Shown here: piece by piece, positions 8,158 through 17,116 of the stretch
How the letters are laid out: each line of letters starts with the position of its first letter
How positions within the stretch are numbered: position 1 is the first letter of the stretch
Assembly (NCBI RefSeq): GCF_014280435.1
Contig: NZ_CP060388.1
Span: 3,175,501 to 3,239,500 of the forward strand
Length of the DNA: 64,000 nt
Source of the DNA: Sphingobium sp. KCTC 72723
GTDB taxonomy: Bacteria; Pseudomonadota; Alphaproteobacteria; Sphingomonadales; Sphingomonadaceae
Reading direction: 5' to 3'
Program-made: the position numbers and the translations under genes
Notes under the pieces: model-generated
The model's database searches: none
Seen by the model: the letters and a program-made list of their open reading frames with translations, nothing else
What the model was told of the DNA's origin: nothing

Positions 8158-9444
8158 TCAGCGTTCCGTATCGACGACGCTGACCCGCTCCAGACGCGGG
8201 GACAGCAAATGGACGGCAGCCAGTGCCACGAAATAGGCGCTGCCCGCGACTGCGAACAGCGGCGTGTAGCTGCCGATGCTGTCCAGCACATAGCCTGCAT
8301 ATTTGGCCATGACCATGCCACCGATCGCGCCGACCGTGCCGCCGATCCCGACCACGGAACCAACCGCACCGCGCGGAAACAGGTCGGACGGCAGGGTATA
8401 GAGATTGGCCGAAAACGCCTGATGCGCTGCCGTCGCAATACCGATGACCAGTACCGCCAACCACAGATTGTCGATCGACTGAGCAAAGAAGATCGGCAGC
8501 ACGGCGCAGGCGCATAGCAGCATCGTCAGCTTGCGCGCGGCATTGACGCTCTTGCCCGCCTTCATCAATCGACCCGACATCCAGCCGCCAAAGACGCTGC
8601 CGCCATCCGACAGCAAATAGATCGCCACCAGCGGCGGGCCGAAGCTGATCAGGTCAAGGCCATAGCGCGTCCCCAGATAACCGGGCAGCCAGAAGAGGAA
8701 GAACCACCAGATCGGGTCGATGCAGAATTTGCCGATCGCGTATGCCCATGTCTCCTTGATGGTGACCAGCTTGCCCCAGCCGATCGGTTCGACCGGATCG
8801 GCCGGATCCTGCCGGATATAGGCAAGTTCCTCCTGGGTGACTTTAGGATGCTGGTCGGGACGGCGGTAGAAGACCAGCCAGGCGATCAGCCAGACGATCC
8901 CGAAAATGCCCGTCGCGTAGAATGCAACGCGCCAGCCATAGGCAACCGTCAGCCATGGCACGAGCAAGGGGGTGATGATCGCGCCGATATTGGCCCCGGC
9001 ATTGAACAGGCCAATGGCAAAGGCGCGTTCCTTTTGCGGAAACCACTCCGTCACGGCCTTGATACCCGCCGGGAAATTGCCGGACTCGCCGACGCCCAGC
9101 CCGAAACGGGCCATGGCGAACTGGGTGACGCTATGCACCCCGCCATGCGCCATATGGGCGATGGTCCAGACGACCACTGCAATCGCATAACCAAAACGCG
9201 CACCGATGAGATCGACGACCCGGCCAAAACCCAGATAGCCGATCGCATAAGCCGCCTGGAACCAGAAGACGATATTGGCGAAGTCGGTTTCCGACCATTG
9301 CATTTCGGCCGACAAAGTGGGCTTCAACACGCCGATCATCTGCCGGTCGATATAGTTGATCGCCGTCGCTGCGAACAGCAACGCCACCACGACCCAGCGA
9401 TAACGCCCGACTGGCGGACCCTGCACCCCTGCTGCGTTCATCAT
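8158..9444 (-). CDS. MFS transporter, hexuronate (ExuT-like) type
   Basis: A 428-aa inner-membrane protein with about twelve hydrophobic segments and anion:cation symporter features (NYIDRQMIGVLKP at the first helix, GESGNFPAGIKAVTEWFP in the conserved loop). ACS-family members such as ExuT import galacturonate and glucuronate, and the flanking uronate genes support that. It sits between the hydratase (36 bp upstream) and uxaA (5 bp downstream) and is very probably co-transcribed with them. The exact sugar acid is an inference from context. Confidence 0.88.
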   Translation of the reverse strand: MMNAAGVQGPPVGRYRWVVVALLFAATAINYIDRQMIGVLKPTLSAEMQWSETDFANIVFWFQAAYAIGYLGFGRVVDLIGARFGYAIAVVVWTIAHMAHGGVHSVTQFAMARFGLGVGESGNFPAGIKAVTEWFPQKERAFAIGLFNAGANIGAIITPLLVPWLTVAYGWRVAFYATGIFGIVWLIAWLVFYRRPDQHPKVTQEELAYIRQDPADPVEPIGWGKLVTIKETWAYAIGKFCIDPIWWFFLFWLPGYLGTRYGLDLISFGPPLVAIYLLSDGGSVFGGWMSGRLMKAGKSVNAARKLTMLLCACAVLPIFFAQSIDNLWLAVLVIGIATAAHQAFSANLYTLPSDLFPRGAVGSVVGIGGTVGAIGGMVMAKYAGYVLDSIGSYTPLFAVAGSAYFVALAAVHLLSPRLERVSVVDTER

Positions 9445-9480
9445 CCTGCTTCCTCGTCCTAAGGGCTGTCCGCTTGTTTT

Positions 9481-10281
9481 TTAGCGCGGCTTCTGTGCTT
9501 CGATCGTGCAATTGAGCGTGCCGAACGGACCGAAATCCGTCTCCACCGCCTGACCGGGCCGGACCGGGTGAACCCCGGTTACGGCCCCGGTAGATATCCA
9601 CCATCCCGCTTCGATCGCAATGCCGCGCGCGATCAGATTTTCCAGCAGGAAAGCCACGGACCCTATGGCCCCGCGATTGAACGCGGCAGCGGTGCCGGCA
9701 CCAACCGTTTCGCCATCTATCCGCGTGGTCACGACTTGGTCGGCATAGGCGCCGCTGCGCCAATCGGTCACGGCTGGGCCGACGAGCAGGCCATTATTAT
9801 TGCCGAAATCGGAAATGGTCACTGCCGGACCATTGCCATTGATCCCGACGAAGGGCGAACTGGCGATCTCGATGCCGATATGCACCGCGTCGATATGGTC
9901 GGCGGCCTCTTCCAGCGTGAAATGCGTCTGGCCGGGCGCGGGAACGGTACCGATGCGGAACAGAAACTCCGCCTCCACTGCGCCAAAACCCTCGGCAAAG
10001 ACCAATCCTGCCGTATCGCCATCCACTGTCGTGACGGTCGATGCAAAGATCGGCCCGGCCAGCCGGTCGCAACCAAATTTATCGGCCAAAGCGCCCAATA
10101 TGCGTCCGACTTTCCAACCCGCCACAGGCTCCGTCATCCGCGCCAGTGCAGCGGCCTGAATGGCATAGCCTTCGTCCAGCGTGGCGGGCAAATTGCCGGG
10201 ATAATCGACCAGCCCTTGCGCAGCCTGCCGCGCGGCCACGAAATGCTCCGCCGTCACATCGACCATGCTGCCTGCGCTCAC
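9481..10281 (-). CDS. FAH-superfamily 2-keto-4-pentenoate hydratase-like protein
   Basis: A 266-aa protein related to MhpD-type hydratases and FAH-fold decarboxylases (AGWKVG near residue 54, VEAEFLFRI, DAVHIGIEIASS, ISDFGNNNGLLVGP). These metal-dependent enzymes act on 2-keto acids. Being first in an operon with a uronate transporter and a UxaA dehydratase suggests a role on a 2-keto-3-deoxy sugar acid rather than aromatic meta-cleavage, but this is inference. The GTG at 10281 has an AAAGGA Shine-Dalgarno about 8 nt upstream; an ATG at 10266 is the alternative. It is divergent from the LacI gene, with an operator-like palindrome in between. Confidence 0.78.
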   Translation of the reverse strand: MSAGSMVDVTAEHFVAARQAAQGLVDYPGNLPATLDEGYAIQAAALARMTEPVAGWKVGRILGALADKFGCDRLAGPIFASTVTTVDGDTAGLVFAEGFGAVEAEFLFRIGTVPAPGQTHFTLEEAADHIDAVHIGIEIASSPFVGINGNGPAVTISDFGNNNGLLVGPAVTDWRSGAYADQVVTTRIDGETVGAGTAAAFNRGAIGSVAFLLENLIARGIAIEAGWWISTGAVTGVHPVRPGQAVETDFGPFGTLNCTIEAQKPR

Positions 10282-10322
10282 TGCGAAATCCTTTCGATCC
10301 TCATTATCCCCGATCGGTAATG

Positions 10323-10334
10323 GAAACCGGTGTC
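10323..10334. promoter_or_regulatory. Probable LacI-family operator 1
   Basis: GAAACCGGTGTC is a 12-bp palindrome with one mismatched pair. It differs by one base from the perfect palindrome at 11466-11477. It lies between the divergent hydratase operon (start 10281) and the lacI-type gene (start 10398), so it could control both. The even-length symmetric form with a central CG is typical of LacI-family sites. Confidence 0.65.
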
Positions 10335-10397
10335 ATTGACAAGCCACATCGCGTCCACGGCGACTGGCGGCGTCGGCAAAGCGCGCTATAAGGCAGC

Positions 10398-11450
10398 ATG
10401 GCAAAGCAAAAACAGGATGAGGGTCAGACGCCCAAGCTGACGATCAACGACATCGCCAGCATGGCGGGCGTGTCGAAAAAAACGGTCAGCCGCGTCATCA
10501 ACCGCTCCCCCCTGCTCAACCGGGAAACGCGGGACAAGGTGGAAGCGATCATTCGGGAAACCGGCTATGTCCCCAATCCGCAAGCGCGCGCGCTGGCGCT
10601 GGGGCGCAATTTCCTGATCGGCCTTGTCTATGACAATCCCAATGCGCAGATGATCCTGTCGATGCAACGCGGCATATTGGAAGCGTTGCACGGCACCGAA
10701 TTTGAACTGGTGATTCGCCCGGTTGATCGCGGGTCTAACCAGGTGATGGATGACATTCGCAGCTTCGTGTCGCGCCAGCGGCTGTTCGGCGTAGTCATTT
10801 TGCCGCCCATGTCGGAAAATGACGCGCTGGCGCGGATGCTGGACGAACAGGGGTGTCGTTATGTCCGTATGGGGTCCGCCGTGCTGGACGACCCGGAACA
10901 TATGGTCGCGTCCAACGACAAGGAAGCGGTGGCCGAAGCGGTGCGCTACCTCATTGCGCAGGGGCATCGCCGCATCGGCCTGATCGCCGGGCCGCACGGT
11001 TTTCGGTCGGCGCAGGAACGGCGCGAAGGTTTTGAGCTGGCCCTGGCCGAAGCGGGGATCAGCCTGCCGCGCAGCCTGATCGCGGATGGGCAATATACGT
11101 TCGAATCGGGCCAGTCCGCCTCGGAAAGCCTGTTCGACCTGTCGCCGCGTCCGACCGCGATCTTTGCCAGCAATGACGAAATGGCGGCAGGCGTTCTCTA
11201 CGCCGCGCGATTGCGGGGCATCGCCGTGCCGGAGGAACTGTCGATCATCGGGTTCGATGACACCCCGCTTACTACCCGCGTCTGGCCCCCGCTCAGCACC
11301 GTGCGCTGGCCGATCGTCGCGATGGGCCGGGCCGCCGCGCTCAAACTGATCGGCACCGCCATCGGCGAAGGTTCCGAAGTGCATGAACCCTCGATGTTCA
11401 GCTCCACATTGATACGTCGCGCATCGGTTGCACCACCTGCCATATCCTGA
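10398..11450 (+). CDS. LacI-family transcriptional regulator of the uronate locus
   Basis: A 350-aa regulator. The N-terminal helix-turn-helix [22 protein letters not shown] and the hinge region ([15 protein letters not shown]) are classical LacI, followed by a periplasmic-binding-protein-like sugar domain ([37 protein letters not shown]). It is divergent from the hydratase-transporter-uxaA operon and 67 bp before kduI. Matching palindromes in front of both sides suggest it represses the whole locus and is relieved by a uronate or KDG-like inducer. The inducer is not known. Confidence 0.9.
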   Translation: MAKQKQDEGQTPKLTINDIASMAGVSKKTVSRVINRSPLLNRETRDKVEAIIRETGYVPNPQARALALGRNFLIGLVYDNPNAQMILSMQRGILEALHGTEFELVIRPVDRGSNQVMDDIRSFVSRQRLFGVVILPPMSENDALARMLDEQGCRYVRMGSAVLDDPEHMVASNDKEAVAEAVRYLIAQGHRRIGLIAGPHGFRSAQERREGFELALAEAGISLPRSLIADGQYTFESGQSASESLFDLSPRPTAIFASNDEMAAGVLYAARLRGIAVPEELSIIGFDDTPLTTRVWPPLSTVRWPIVAMGRAAALKLIGTAIGEGSEVHEPSMFSSTLIRRASVAPPAIS

Positions 11451-11465
11451 TAGACCGCCCATCAT

Positions 11466-11477
11466 GACACCGGTGTC
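11466..11477. promoter_or_regulatory. Probable LacI-family operator 2
   Basis: GACACCGGTGTC is a perfect 12-bp palindrome located 16 bp after the lacI stop codon and 40 bp before the kduI start. Its near identity to the site at 10323-10334 supports a shared regulator, probably the LacI protein encoded between them. Confidence 0.72.
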
Positions 11478-11517
11478 CAATAGGACGCTTTCGATAGACA
11501 AAGGACGAGGGGCCGAC

Positions 11518-12357
11518 ATGTTCGACAAGACCTATTACGCGACGCACCCCGACATGATGGAATGTGTGAGCAATGATGAGTTGCGCGATCGCTATCTGAT
11601 CGGCGGGCTGTTCCGCGACGGCGAGTGCGTGCTGAACTACACCCATGCCGAACGCTTCGTCATCGGCGGCGTTGCGGTGGTGGACGCGCCGGTTGCGCTG
11701 CCTGCCCAGAGCGAACCGGCCTCCGCTGCGGGCCACCCCTTCCTCGAACGGCGCGAACTGGCGATCGTCAATGTGTCCGGCGTCACCGGCACCGTCACCG
11801 TCGATGGCGAAGCCTTCACGCTGGGCAACAAGGATTGCCTCTACGTCACCATGGGCGCGAAGGATGTGGTCTTTTCCGGCGCAGGCGCGCGCTTCTATCT
11901 CGCCTCCTGCCCCGCGCACAAGGCGTTCACCACCCGCCTCATCTCGCTGGCCGACGCGACCACGCTGGAACGCGGCTCCCTCGAAGAATCCAACGAACGC
12001 ACCATTTTCCAGCTGGTCATCCCCGGCATTTGCGACAGCGCGCAGCTGGTCATGGGCCTCACCGTCCTGAAGCCCGGCAGCGTGTGGAACACCATGCCGC
12101 CCCACATCCACGAGCGGCGCAGCGAAATCTATTTCTACTTCGAACTGGATGGTCCCGCCGACCGCGTCTTCCACTATATGGGCGAAGGCGACGCGATGCG
12201 CCACATCGTCATGGCCAATGAGGAAGCGGTCATCTCGCCCCCATGGTCGATCCATATGGGGTCCGGCACCAAAGCCTATGCCTTCATCTGGGCAATGGCG
12301 GGCGAGAACCAGGACTATACCGATATGAACGTGCTGGACATCTGCCAGCTGGCCTGA
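11518..12357 (+). CDS. kduI: 5-keto-4-deoxyuronate isomerase
   Basis: A 279-aa cupin-type zinc enzyme that converts 5-keto-4-deoxyuronate (from pectin or other unsaturated uronates) to 3-deoxy-D-glycero-2,5-hexodiulosonate. The metal site is clear: His196 and His198 (PPHIHER), Glu203 and His246 (SIHMGSG), essentially at the E. coli KduI positions. The ATG at 11518 follows an AAGGACGAGG ribosome-binding stretch. It is followed by kduD after 84 bp that hold a REP-like hairpin, and preceded by a LacI operator candidate. Cytoplasmic; function is secure. Confidence 0.95.
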   Translation: MFDKTYYATHPDMMECVSNDELRDRYLIGGLFRDGECVLNYTHAERFVIGGVAVVDAPVALPAQSEPASAAGHPFLERRELAIVNVSGVTGTVTVDGEAFTLGNKDCLYVTMGAKDVVFSGAGARFYLASCPAHKAFTTRLISLADATTLERGSLEESNERTIFQLVIPGICDSAQLVMGLTVLKPGSVWNTMPPHIHERRSEIYFYFELDGPADRVFHYMGEGDAMRHIVMANEEAVISPPWSIHMGSGTKAYAFIWAMAGENQDYTDMNVLDICQLA

Positions 12358-12368
12358 CCGAGCCTTCT

Positions 12369-12390
12369 CCCCTCCCGTCTGCGGGAGGGG
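12369..12390. repeat. REP-like hairpin between kduI and kduD
   Basis: CCCCTCCCG-TCTG-CGGGAGGGG, a perfect 9-bp stem with a 4-nt loop, followed by GGGGGTGGGC. Similar G/C-rich hairpins occur at 22043-22064 and 47975-48106 in this window, so it is a dispersed intergenic repeat rather than a dedicated terminator. It may still damp read-through or stabilise the kduI transcript. Confidence 0.7.
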
Positions 12391-12441
12391 CCGGGGGTGG
12401 GCTTGCAACGCCAGCCCCCCGCACGACAGCGGAGCCAAGAC

Positions 12442-13197
12442 ATGACCAACCCCTTCGACCTTTCCGGCAAAGTCGCCATCGTCACCGGCGCGAACACTGG
12501 CATCGGGCAAGCCATCGCGCTCTCGCTGGCACAGGCAGGCGCGGACATCGCCGCCGTGGGCCGGACGCCCGCGACCGAAACGGTGGAGAAAGTCCGCGCA
12601 CTGGGCCGCAAGGCGCAGATCGTCTCGGCTGACCTCTCGACCATCGCACCCGTCCAGCGCGTCGTCGACGAAACGCTGGAGACGCTGGGCGGCCTCGACC
12701 TCCTCGTCAACAATGCCGGGATCATCCGCCGCGCCGACAGCGTGGACTTCACGGAAGAAGACTGGGACGCGGTGATCGACACCAATTTGAAGGTGCTGTT
12801 CTTCCTTTGTCAGGCGGCGGGTCGCCACATGATCGCCCAAGGCAGCGGCAAGATCGTCAACATCGCCTCGCTCCTCTCCTTCCAGGGCGGCATCCGCGTC
12901 CCCAGCTACACCGCGTCGAAAAGCGGTGTCGCGGGCCTGACCAAGCTGCTGGCCAACGAATGGTCGGCCAGGGGCATCAACGTCAACGCCATTGCGCCCG
13001 GCTATATCGCCACCAACAACACCGCCGCGCTGCAAGCCGACGAGACGCGCAACCGCCAGATCCAGGAACGCATCCCCGCAGGCCGCTGGGGCGACCCAAG
13101 CGACATCGGCGGCGCGGCGGTATTCCTCTCCTCCAGCGCCGCCAGCTACATCCACGGCCACACGCTGGCCGTCGATGGCGGATGGCTCGCGCGGTAA
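12442..13197 (+). CDS. kduD: 2-dehydro-3-deoxy-D-gluconate 5-dehydrogenase
   Basis: A 251-aa SDR that reduces the KduI product to 2-keto-3-deoxygluconate with NAD(P)H. The motifs are TGANTGIGQ, NNAG, the catalytic Ser in NIASLLSFQGG, and SYTASKSG (YxxxK). SFQGG next to the catalytic Ser and the ending HGHTLAVDGGW are typical of KduD. The ATG at 12442 follows GGAGCC. Directly downstream of kduI, it completes the two-step conversion of unsaturated uronates to KDG. KDG kinase and aldolase genes are not in this window. Confidence 0.92.
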   Translation: MTNPFDLSGKVAIVTGANTGIGQAIALSLAQAGADIAAVGRTPATETVEKVRALGRKAQIVSADLSTIAPVQRVVDETLETLGGLDLLVNNAGIIRRADSVDFTEEDWDAVIDTNLKVLFFLCQAAGRHMIAQGSGKIVNIASLLSFQGGIRVPSYTASKSGVAGLTKLLANEWSARGINVNAIAPGYIATNNTAALQADETRNRQIQERIPAGRWGDPSDIGGAAVFLSSSAASYIHGHTLAVDGGWLAR

Positions 13198-13258
13198 AAC
13201 ACCGACCGACCGAACGGAGAGGGCGCAAAGCCCCCCGCCCCAAACCACAGGAGGATGG

Positions 13259-14815
13259 ATGCCCGACTTCGACAGGCGTATGCTGATCGGCGCGGTGGCC
13301 GGGCTGGTCCCCGCCGCGATCGCAACAGCGGCACCATCCGCCGATCCGGTCGTCCGCACCCGTCATGGTCGCATCCGGGGTGTGCGGGAAGGCGGGCTGC
13401 ATATATTTCGCGGCGTGCGCTACGGCCAGGACACCGCGCCTCGTCGCTTTCAACCGCCGTTGCCGCCGCAACCCTGGCAGGGCATTGCCGACGCGACCCG
13501 CTTCGCGCCATCCTGCCCGCAGCGGGCCACGGTGGGCGCGACCAGCGAGGATTGCCTGTTCCTCAACATCTGGACGCCGGGAACGGAGCGGAACGCCAAG
13601 CGCCCGGTGATGCTCTATATCCATGGCGGCGCCTATTCCAATGGCAGCGTGGTCGATCCGCTGAACGATGGACGGCATCTGGCGGCGGCGGGCGATGTGG
13701 TCGTCGTCACGGTCAACCATCGGCTCAATGCGCTGGGCTATCTCTATCTCGCCCGGCTCGACTCGCGCTTTGCCGATAGCGGCAATGCGGGGCAACTGGA
13801 CCTGATATTGGCGCTCCGCTGGGTGCGGGACAATATCGCGGCGTTCGGGGGTGATCCGGGCAATATATTGGTGTTCGGCCAGTCGGGCGGCGGGGCGAAG
13901 ATTGCCACGATGATGGCGATGCCCGCCGCGCGCGGCCTGTTCCATCGCGCCATCACCATGAGCGGGCAGCAAGTGACGGCCAGCGGCCCGATCAATGCGT
14001 CGCGCCGGACGGCGGCCTATCTCGACAGGCTGGGGGTGACGCCGGACGCGCTGCCGACCATGCCGGTCGAACGGCTGATCGAGGGGCTGGCCGCGACCGA
14101 CCCGATATTGGGCGGCGGCGTCTATATGGGGCCAGTGCTGGACATGCGGTCGCTGGAACGGCATCCCTTCTGGCCCGACGCGCCAGGCCAGAGCAACGCG
14201 ATCCCGATGGTGCTGGGCAATACATTGGACGAAACGCGCGCCTTCATCGACCCGGACGGGCCGCTGATCCGCGATCTGGACTGGGGCAATCTGGCGGCAC
14301 GGATGGCGGGCGAGTTGCGCATCGACCTGTCGCCCGAATGGATCGTCGCGCAATATCGCGCGCGCTTTCCCGACTGGTCGGCGGAACGGATTTTCTATGC
14401 CGCGACCACGGCGGGGCGCAGCTGGCCGGGGCAGGTGATAGAGGCCGAAGCGCGGGCGCGGGCCGATGCGCCGACCTGGGCCTATCAGGTCGATTTCCAG
14501 TCGCCGACCCAGCCAAGGCGCGGCGCGCCCCACACGATGGACATTGCGCTGGCGTTCGGCACGCTGGATGCGGCGGGTTCCTATACCGGCACGGGCGCGG
14601 GCGCGCGGGCGGCGAGCGCGGCGATGATGGCGCGTTTCATTGCCTTTGCGCGCGCCGGAACCCCTGATCCGGCAGGAATGGAAGCCTGGCCGCAATATCG
14701 GATGGACCGGCGGGCGACGATGATTTTCGACGCGCGCAGCCATGTGCAGGACGACCCAAGAAGCTGGGAACGCACGCTTTTTGCGCGCGCGCCCTATATC
14801 CAGCCGGGCAGCTGA
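13259..14815 (+). CDS. Type-B carboxylesterase, exported
   Basis: A 518-aa carboxylesterase/cholinesterase-family hydrolase. It has an N-terminal signal-like stretch (RRMLIGAVAGLVPAA), the SEDCLFLNIW signature at 96-105, YIHGGAYSNGS as oxyanion loop near 120-129, and GQSGGG with Ser209 as nucleophile. It starts at the ATG at 13259 after a strong CAGGAGG. Lying last in the kduI-kduD cluster, it might remove acetyl or methyl esters from pectic oligosaccharides, but this is a guess from position. The RR near the N-terminus could make it a Tat substrate. Confidence 0.85.
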   Translation: MPDFDRRMLIGAVAGLVPAAIATAAPSADPVVRTRHGRIRGVREGGLHIFRGVRYGQDTAPRRFQPPLPPQPWQGIADATRFAPSCPQRATVGATSEDCLFLNIWTPGTERNAKRPVMLYIHGGAYSNGSVVDPLNDGRHLAAAGDVVVVTVNHRLNALGYLYLARLDSRFADSGNAGQLDLILALRWVRDNIAAFGGDPGNILVFGQSGGGAKIATMMAMPAARGLFHRAITMSGQQVTASGPINASRRTAAYLDRLGVTPDALPTMPVERLIEGLAATDPILGGGVYMGPVLDMRSLERHPFWPDAPGQSNAIPMVLGNTLDETRAFIDPDGPLIRDLDWGNLAARMAGELRIDLSPEWIVAQYRARFPDWSAERIFYAATTAGRSWPGQVIEAEARARADAPTWAYQVDFQSPTQPRRGAPHTMDIALAFGTLDAAGSYTGTGAGARAASAAMMARFIAFARAGTPDPAGMEAWPQYRMDRRATMIFDARSHVQDDPRSWERTLFARAPYIQPGS

Positions 14816-15273
14816 GGCAGGGTCGCCGGCAGCGGAACTTTACGAAGTTCGTCCATATCGCCCATGGAAAGTTTATGCGCCTGTTTTCGCCGACGCCAGC
14901 GCAGGGCTGGGTCGGGGGCAAGGAGGCTGACGATGGGAAGGGACCGGAGCCGAATGTCGCAGCGGTTGAGGGGGTAGGACAGGGCGCGCAGGCCGGAGCG
15001 CAGGTTGATCAATGCCGATCATTTATCCGATGGTTCGTCGCGCGCTCAATCGGATGTTGTTGGAGTGTAGCTGATTGTCGTAAATTGGCCGATTTCGGAA
15101 TGTCGCCTTACCGTCGGGTAAGAGGGGATAGCCGCCGGTCCTCTTTAAGGCAGGCGACACGAGCGTGAGCGGAAATAGCTGCCTGTCGCCCACCGACCAT
15201 TTTTGGACGGTGGCAATTCACTTTCACGCTCCCTAAACCTGCCGTTTGCGACGATCACTCTGGAGTAGCGACA
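14816..15273. other. Gene-poor, lower-GC stretch with a hairpin
   Basis: No convincing gene was found here. A minus-strand frame of 72 codons (14794-15012, TTG start) is open but lacks a ribosome-binding site. A hairpin at 15190-15213 (CCACCG, mismatch, CCA-TTTT-TGG, mismatch, CGGTGG) precedes the GTG-started gene at 15274. Base composition shifts toward AT beyond about 15,010, unlike the flanking operons. Confidence 0.5.
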
Positions 15274-15759
15274 GTGGACGATGGGCAGTGGGCTGAGTTG
15301 TGTGGCGGCTATCGAATACCTTATGATCCGCGAGGCGCAATCAGCAGATTAAACAGCGACGATACCGAGGCAGCATGGGCTGAACTTTGGCAAGAACTGT
15401 ATCATCAAGGCGATGTGGGAGAGGCATCATATGCTGCTGTGCCGATGCTCGCGGAGATGCACGAAGTGCGGGGCGTTGCCGATTGGAATACATACGCCAT
15501 AGCCGCGACTATCGAGGAAGCACGCCAGATGTCGCACAATCCTATCGTGCCTGACTGGCTGTTTGATGATTACAACGGCGCTTGGAAGAAGTTGCAAACG
15601 CTGGCTTCAACCGATTTACCAAGGGCGACCGATAGCGAGTTGGTAGACAGCATCCTTGCCGTGCTGGCCTTTGGGAAAGGCCGCATCACCCTCGGCCGCA
15701 TGGCAATGTTGGCAGATGACGAACGCACGGAACTATTGGATGGAAGCGGTTTCGGCTAA
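15274..15759 (+). CDS. Hypothetical protein, HEAT-like helical repeat appearance
   Basis: A 161-aa soluble protein with a GTG start preceded by GGAG at a workable distance. The segment WAELWQELYHQGDVGEASYA followed by AVPMLAEM resembles a motif I know from bacterial HEAT-repeat-like hypothetical proteins, some near polymorphic-toxin immunity genes. The rest is helical with acidic and hydrophobic spacing and has no catalytic motif. It stands alone in an AT-richer pocket with no toxin gene beside it. Function unknown; an orphan immunity-like or scaffold protein is only a possibility. Confidence 0.65.
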   Translation: MDDGQWAELCGGYRIPYDPRGAISRLNSDDTEAAWAELWQELYHQGDVGEASYAAVPMLAEMHEVRGVADWNTYAIAATIEEARQMSHNPIVPDWLFDDYNGAWKKLQTLASTDLPRATDSELVDSILAVLAFGKGRITLGRMAMLADDERTELLDGSGFG

Positions 15760-15954
15760 TGTCCGCTAAACGCGTATTCTCGCCATAACCTGCCGTTCCG
15801 CAAACCACCCGTCAGCGTCGTTCTCGCGTTCGATTTCATGCGGATAAAGACCGGACCGGCAGCAACGGCGCGAATCGCTACGTATTTGACCCGGCCAAAT
15901 CGCCAGGAGGGTGGATTGGGGACTGTCTGCTTCGGAGGACGTGCGGTCCAATAG

Positions 15955-16098
15955 CTGTCATAATGAGGTGACGGAAACCCCTGTATTTGGGGTTTTCGCG
16001 CATTCGTCCAATCCGACAGTGTTTATCGGGCATCAAGTCGTCATGGAAGGAGCGGCTTTCAAGCGTGGAAAAACGTGTGCGACAATTATGTGATTGCC
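15955..16098 (+). repeat. Arm A of an inverted ~145-bp degenerate repeat pair
   Basis: This stretch aligns with the reverse complement of 17117-17260. Shared blocks include GTCAT.ATG, GTGACGGAAA, GGTTTTCGCGCATT, CAAT.CGAC and ATGTGATT. Within it AAACCCC-TGTATTT-GGGGTTT (about 15975-15992) forms a perfect 7-bp hairpin followed by T and C. From the hairpin onward the two copies align without gaps over 36 codons in one frame, with short peptide identities (FSRI, CxS, SV, RQxCD), suggesting either a decayed small ORF or a structured element. Confidence 0.55.
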
Positions 16099-16106
16099 GT
16101 CTATTG

Positions 16107-16868
16107 CTAAATGTTGGACATCTGAATGAAATAATCCTTGTCAACATTTTCGAAAATTGGTTTCCCACGATAAAGATCAAGTGCTTTCGATTCTTCACCT
16201 TCGTACCTAAATTTTCTTATGTATGGCGGTTTTGGTAACCTCTTTTCGATCCCGGTCGTCACGGCGACATCGGTGATTTCGACTGATATCCGTTTCAATT
16301 TTACGCCTGGGCCGAAGGTCACGGCAAGGTTTACAGGATCGACGCGTTCCACAGATGTGGCGTCCTTAATGTCGCGAAATGCGACTAGCAGCGGGTAGAA
16401 TTTGGGAGGCAGGTCCAACCGCACGCGCGCACGCTTGGCTTTCTCGCGCACTGTCATCAAGTCGCGGCCCTCAACGACTATATTTGCGTTCGCCACCGCT
16501 CCCGCACGTAACGCGTCCGGAATCAGGTGCACCTGGTAGGCTGCGGCATCGCCCGCTGCGCCATCCGCGCCTCGCAACAGTGCAAAGAGTGTCCTACCAT
16601 CCGGCAAGTCCACCGCCACAGCCTCACCCCCTAGTTTGTATTGAATCCCTGACACATCGCCCCAACTCTTACCCTTATGCACTTCGGTTTCCACAACCGA
16701 ACTGCCTGTGCCTAGGCCAGAGGGCGTTTCCACCTCCACCGTGATCTTCTGCCGGAGCCTATCAGACGGAAAGATCGAGCCGCATCCGGCAAGCAACGTT
16801 GCTGTTCCGTTCGCGAACAGGCCAAGCAATGTCCGCCGTGCCATCTTGTCGCTATCCCAATCGTTCAT
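16107..16868 (-). CDS. Hypothetical lipoprotein, possibly Tat-exported
   Basis: A 253-aa protein with ARRTLLGLFANG at 10-21 and a lipobox LLAGC ending at Cys29, so it is probably exported and lipidated. The mature part is beta-rich with no recognised domain (VEVETPSGLGTGSSVVETEV, VAVDLPDGRTLFALLRG). The twin arginine suggests Tat rather than Sec. It lies between two inverted copies of a ~145-bp repeat and has no operon partner. No function can be assigned. The start at 16868 keeps the RR motif; a later ATG at 16844 is the alternative. Confidence 0.7.
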   Translation of the reverse strand: MNDWDSDKMARRTLLGLFANGTATLLAGCGSIFPSDRLRQKITVEVETPSGLGTGSSVVETEVHKGKSWGDVSGIQYKLGGEAVAVDLPDGRTLFALLRGADGAAGDAAAYQVHLIPDALRAGAVANANIVVEGRDLMTVREKAKRARVRLDLPPKFYPLLVAFRDIKDATSVERVDPVNLAVTFGPGVKLKRISVEITDVAVTTGIEKRLPKPPYIRKFRYEGEESKALDLYRGKPIFENVDKDYFIQMSNI

Positions 16869-17116
16869 CCAATTCCGCCTACAAATTCAATGCCAGTCAT
16901 GTAGCCGGATTTTCTTAAGAAACGGGCGATATGGCGACAAACAGGTGTTTTCCGTCATCGTCCGCTTTCGAGCGTCACGAATTTGCGCATGACTATCTGC
17001 TATTGGTCGGCGGCCGACCGTCTGCTTTTCTAACGCCTGAACCTGAACGAATGACCGCTTCCAAGAAGCAGAAATCGCCCTCTGAACGGCGACAAGTGGC
17101 GCAAAGTTGCCCTTTG

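Noticed and set aside
8153..8515. N-terminal extension of the UxaA gene
   Set aside because: The extra codons are a shadow frame of the transporter gene. The ATG at 8152 gives the normal family length.
14794..15012. 72-codon minus-strand frame after the carboxylesterase
   Set aside because: It has a TTG start, no ribosome-binding site and overlaps the end of the esterase. A faint resemblance to Arg-rich DUF1127-type tails was too weak to report.
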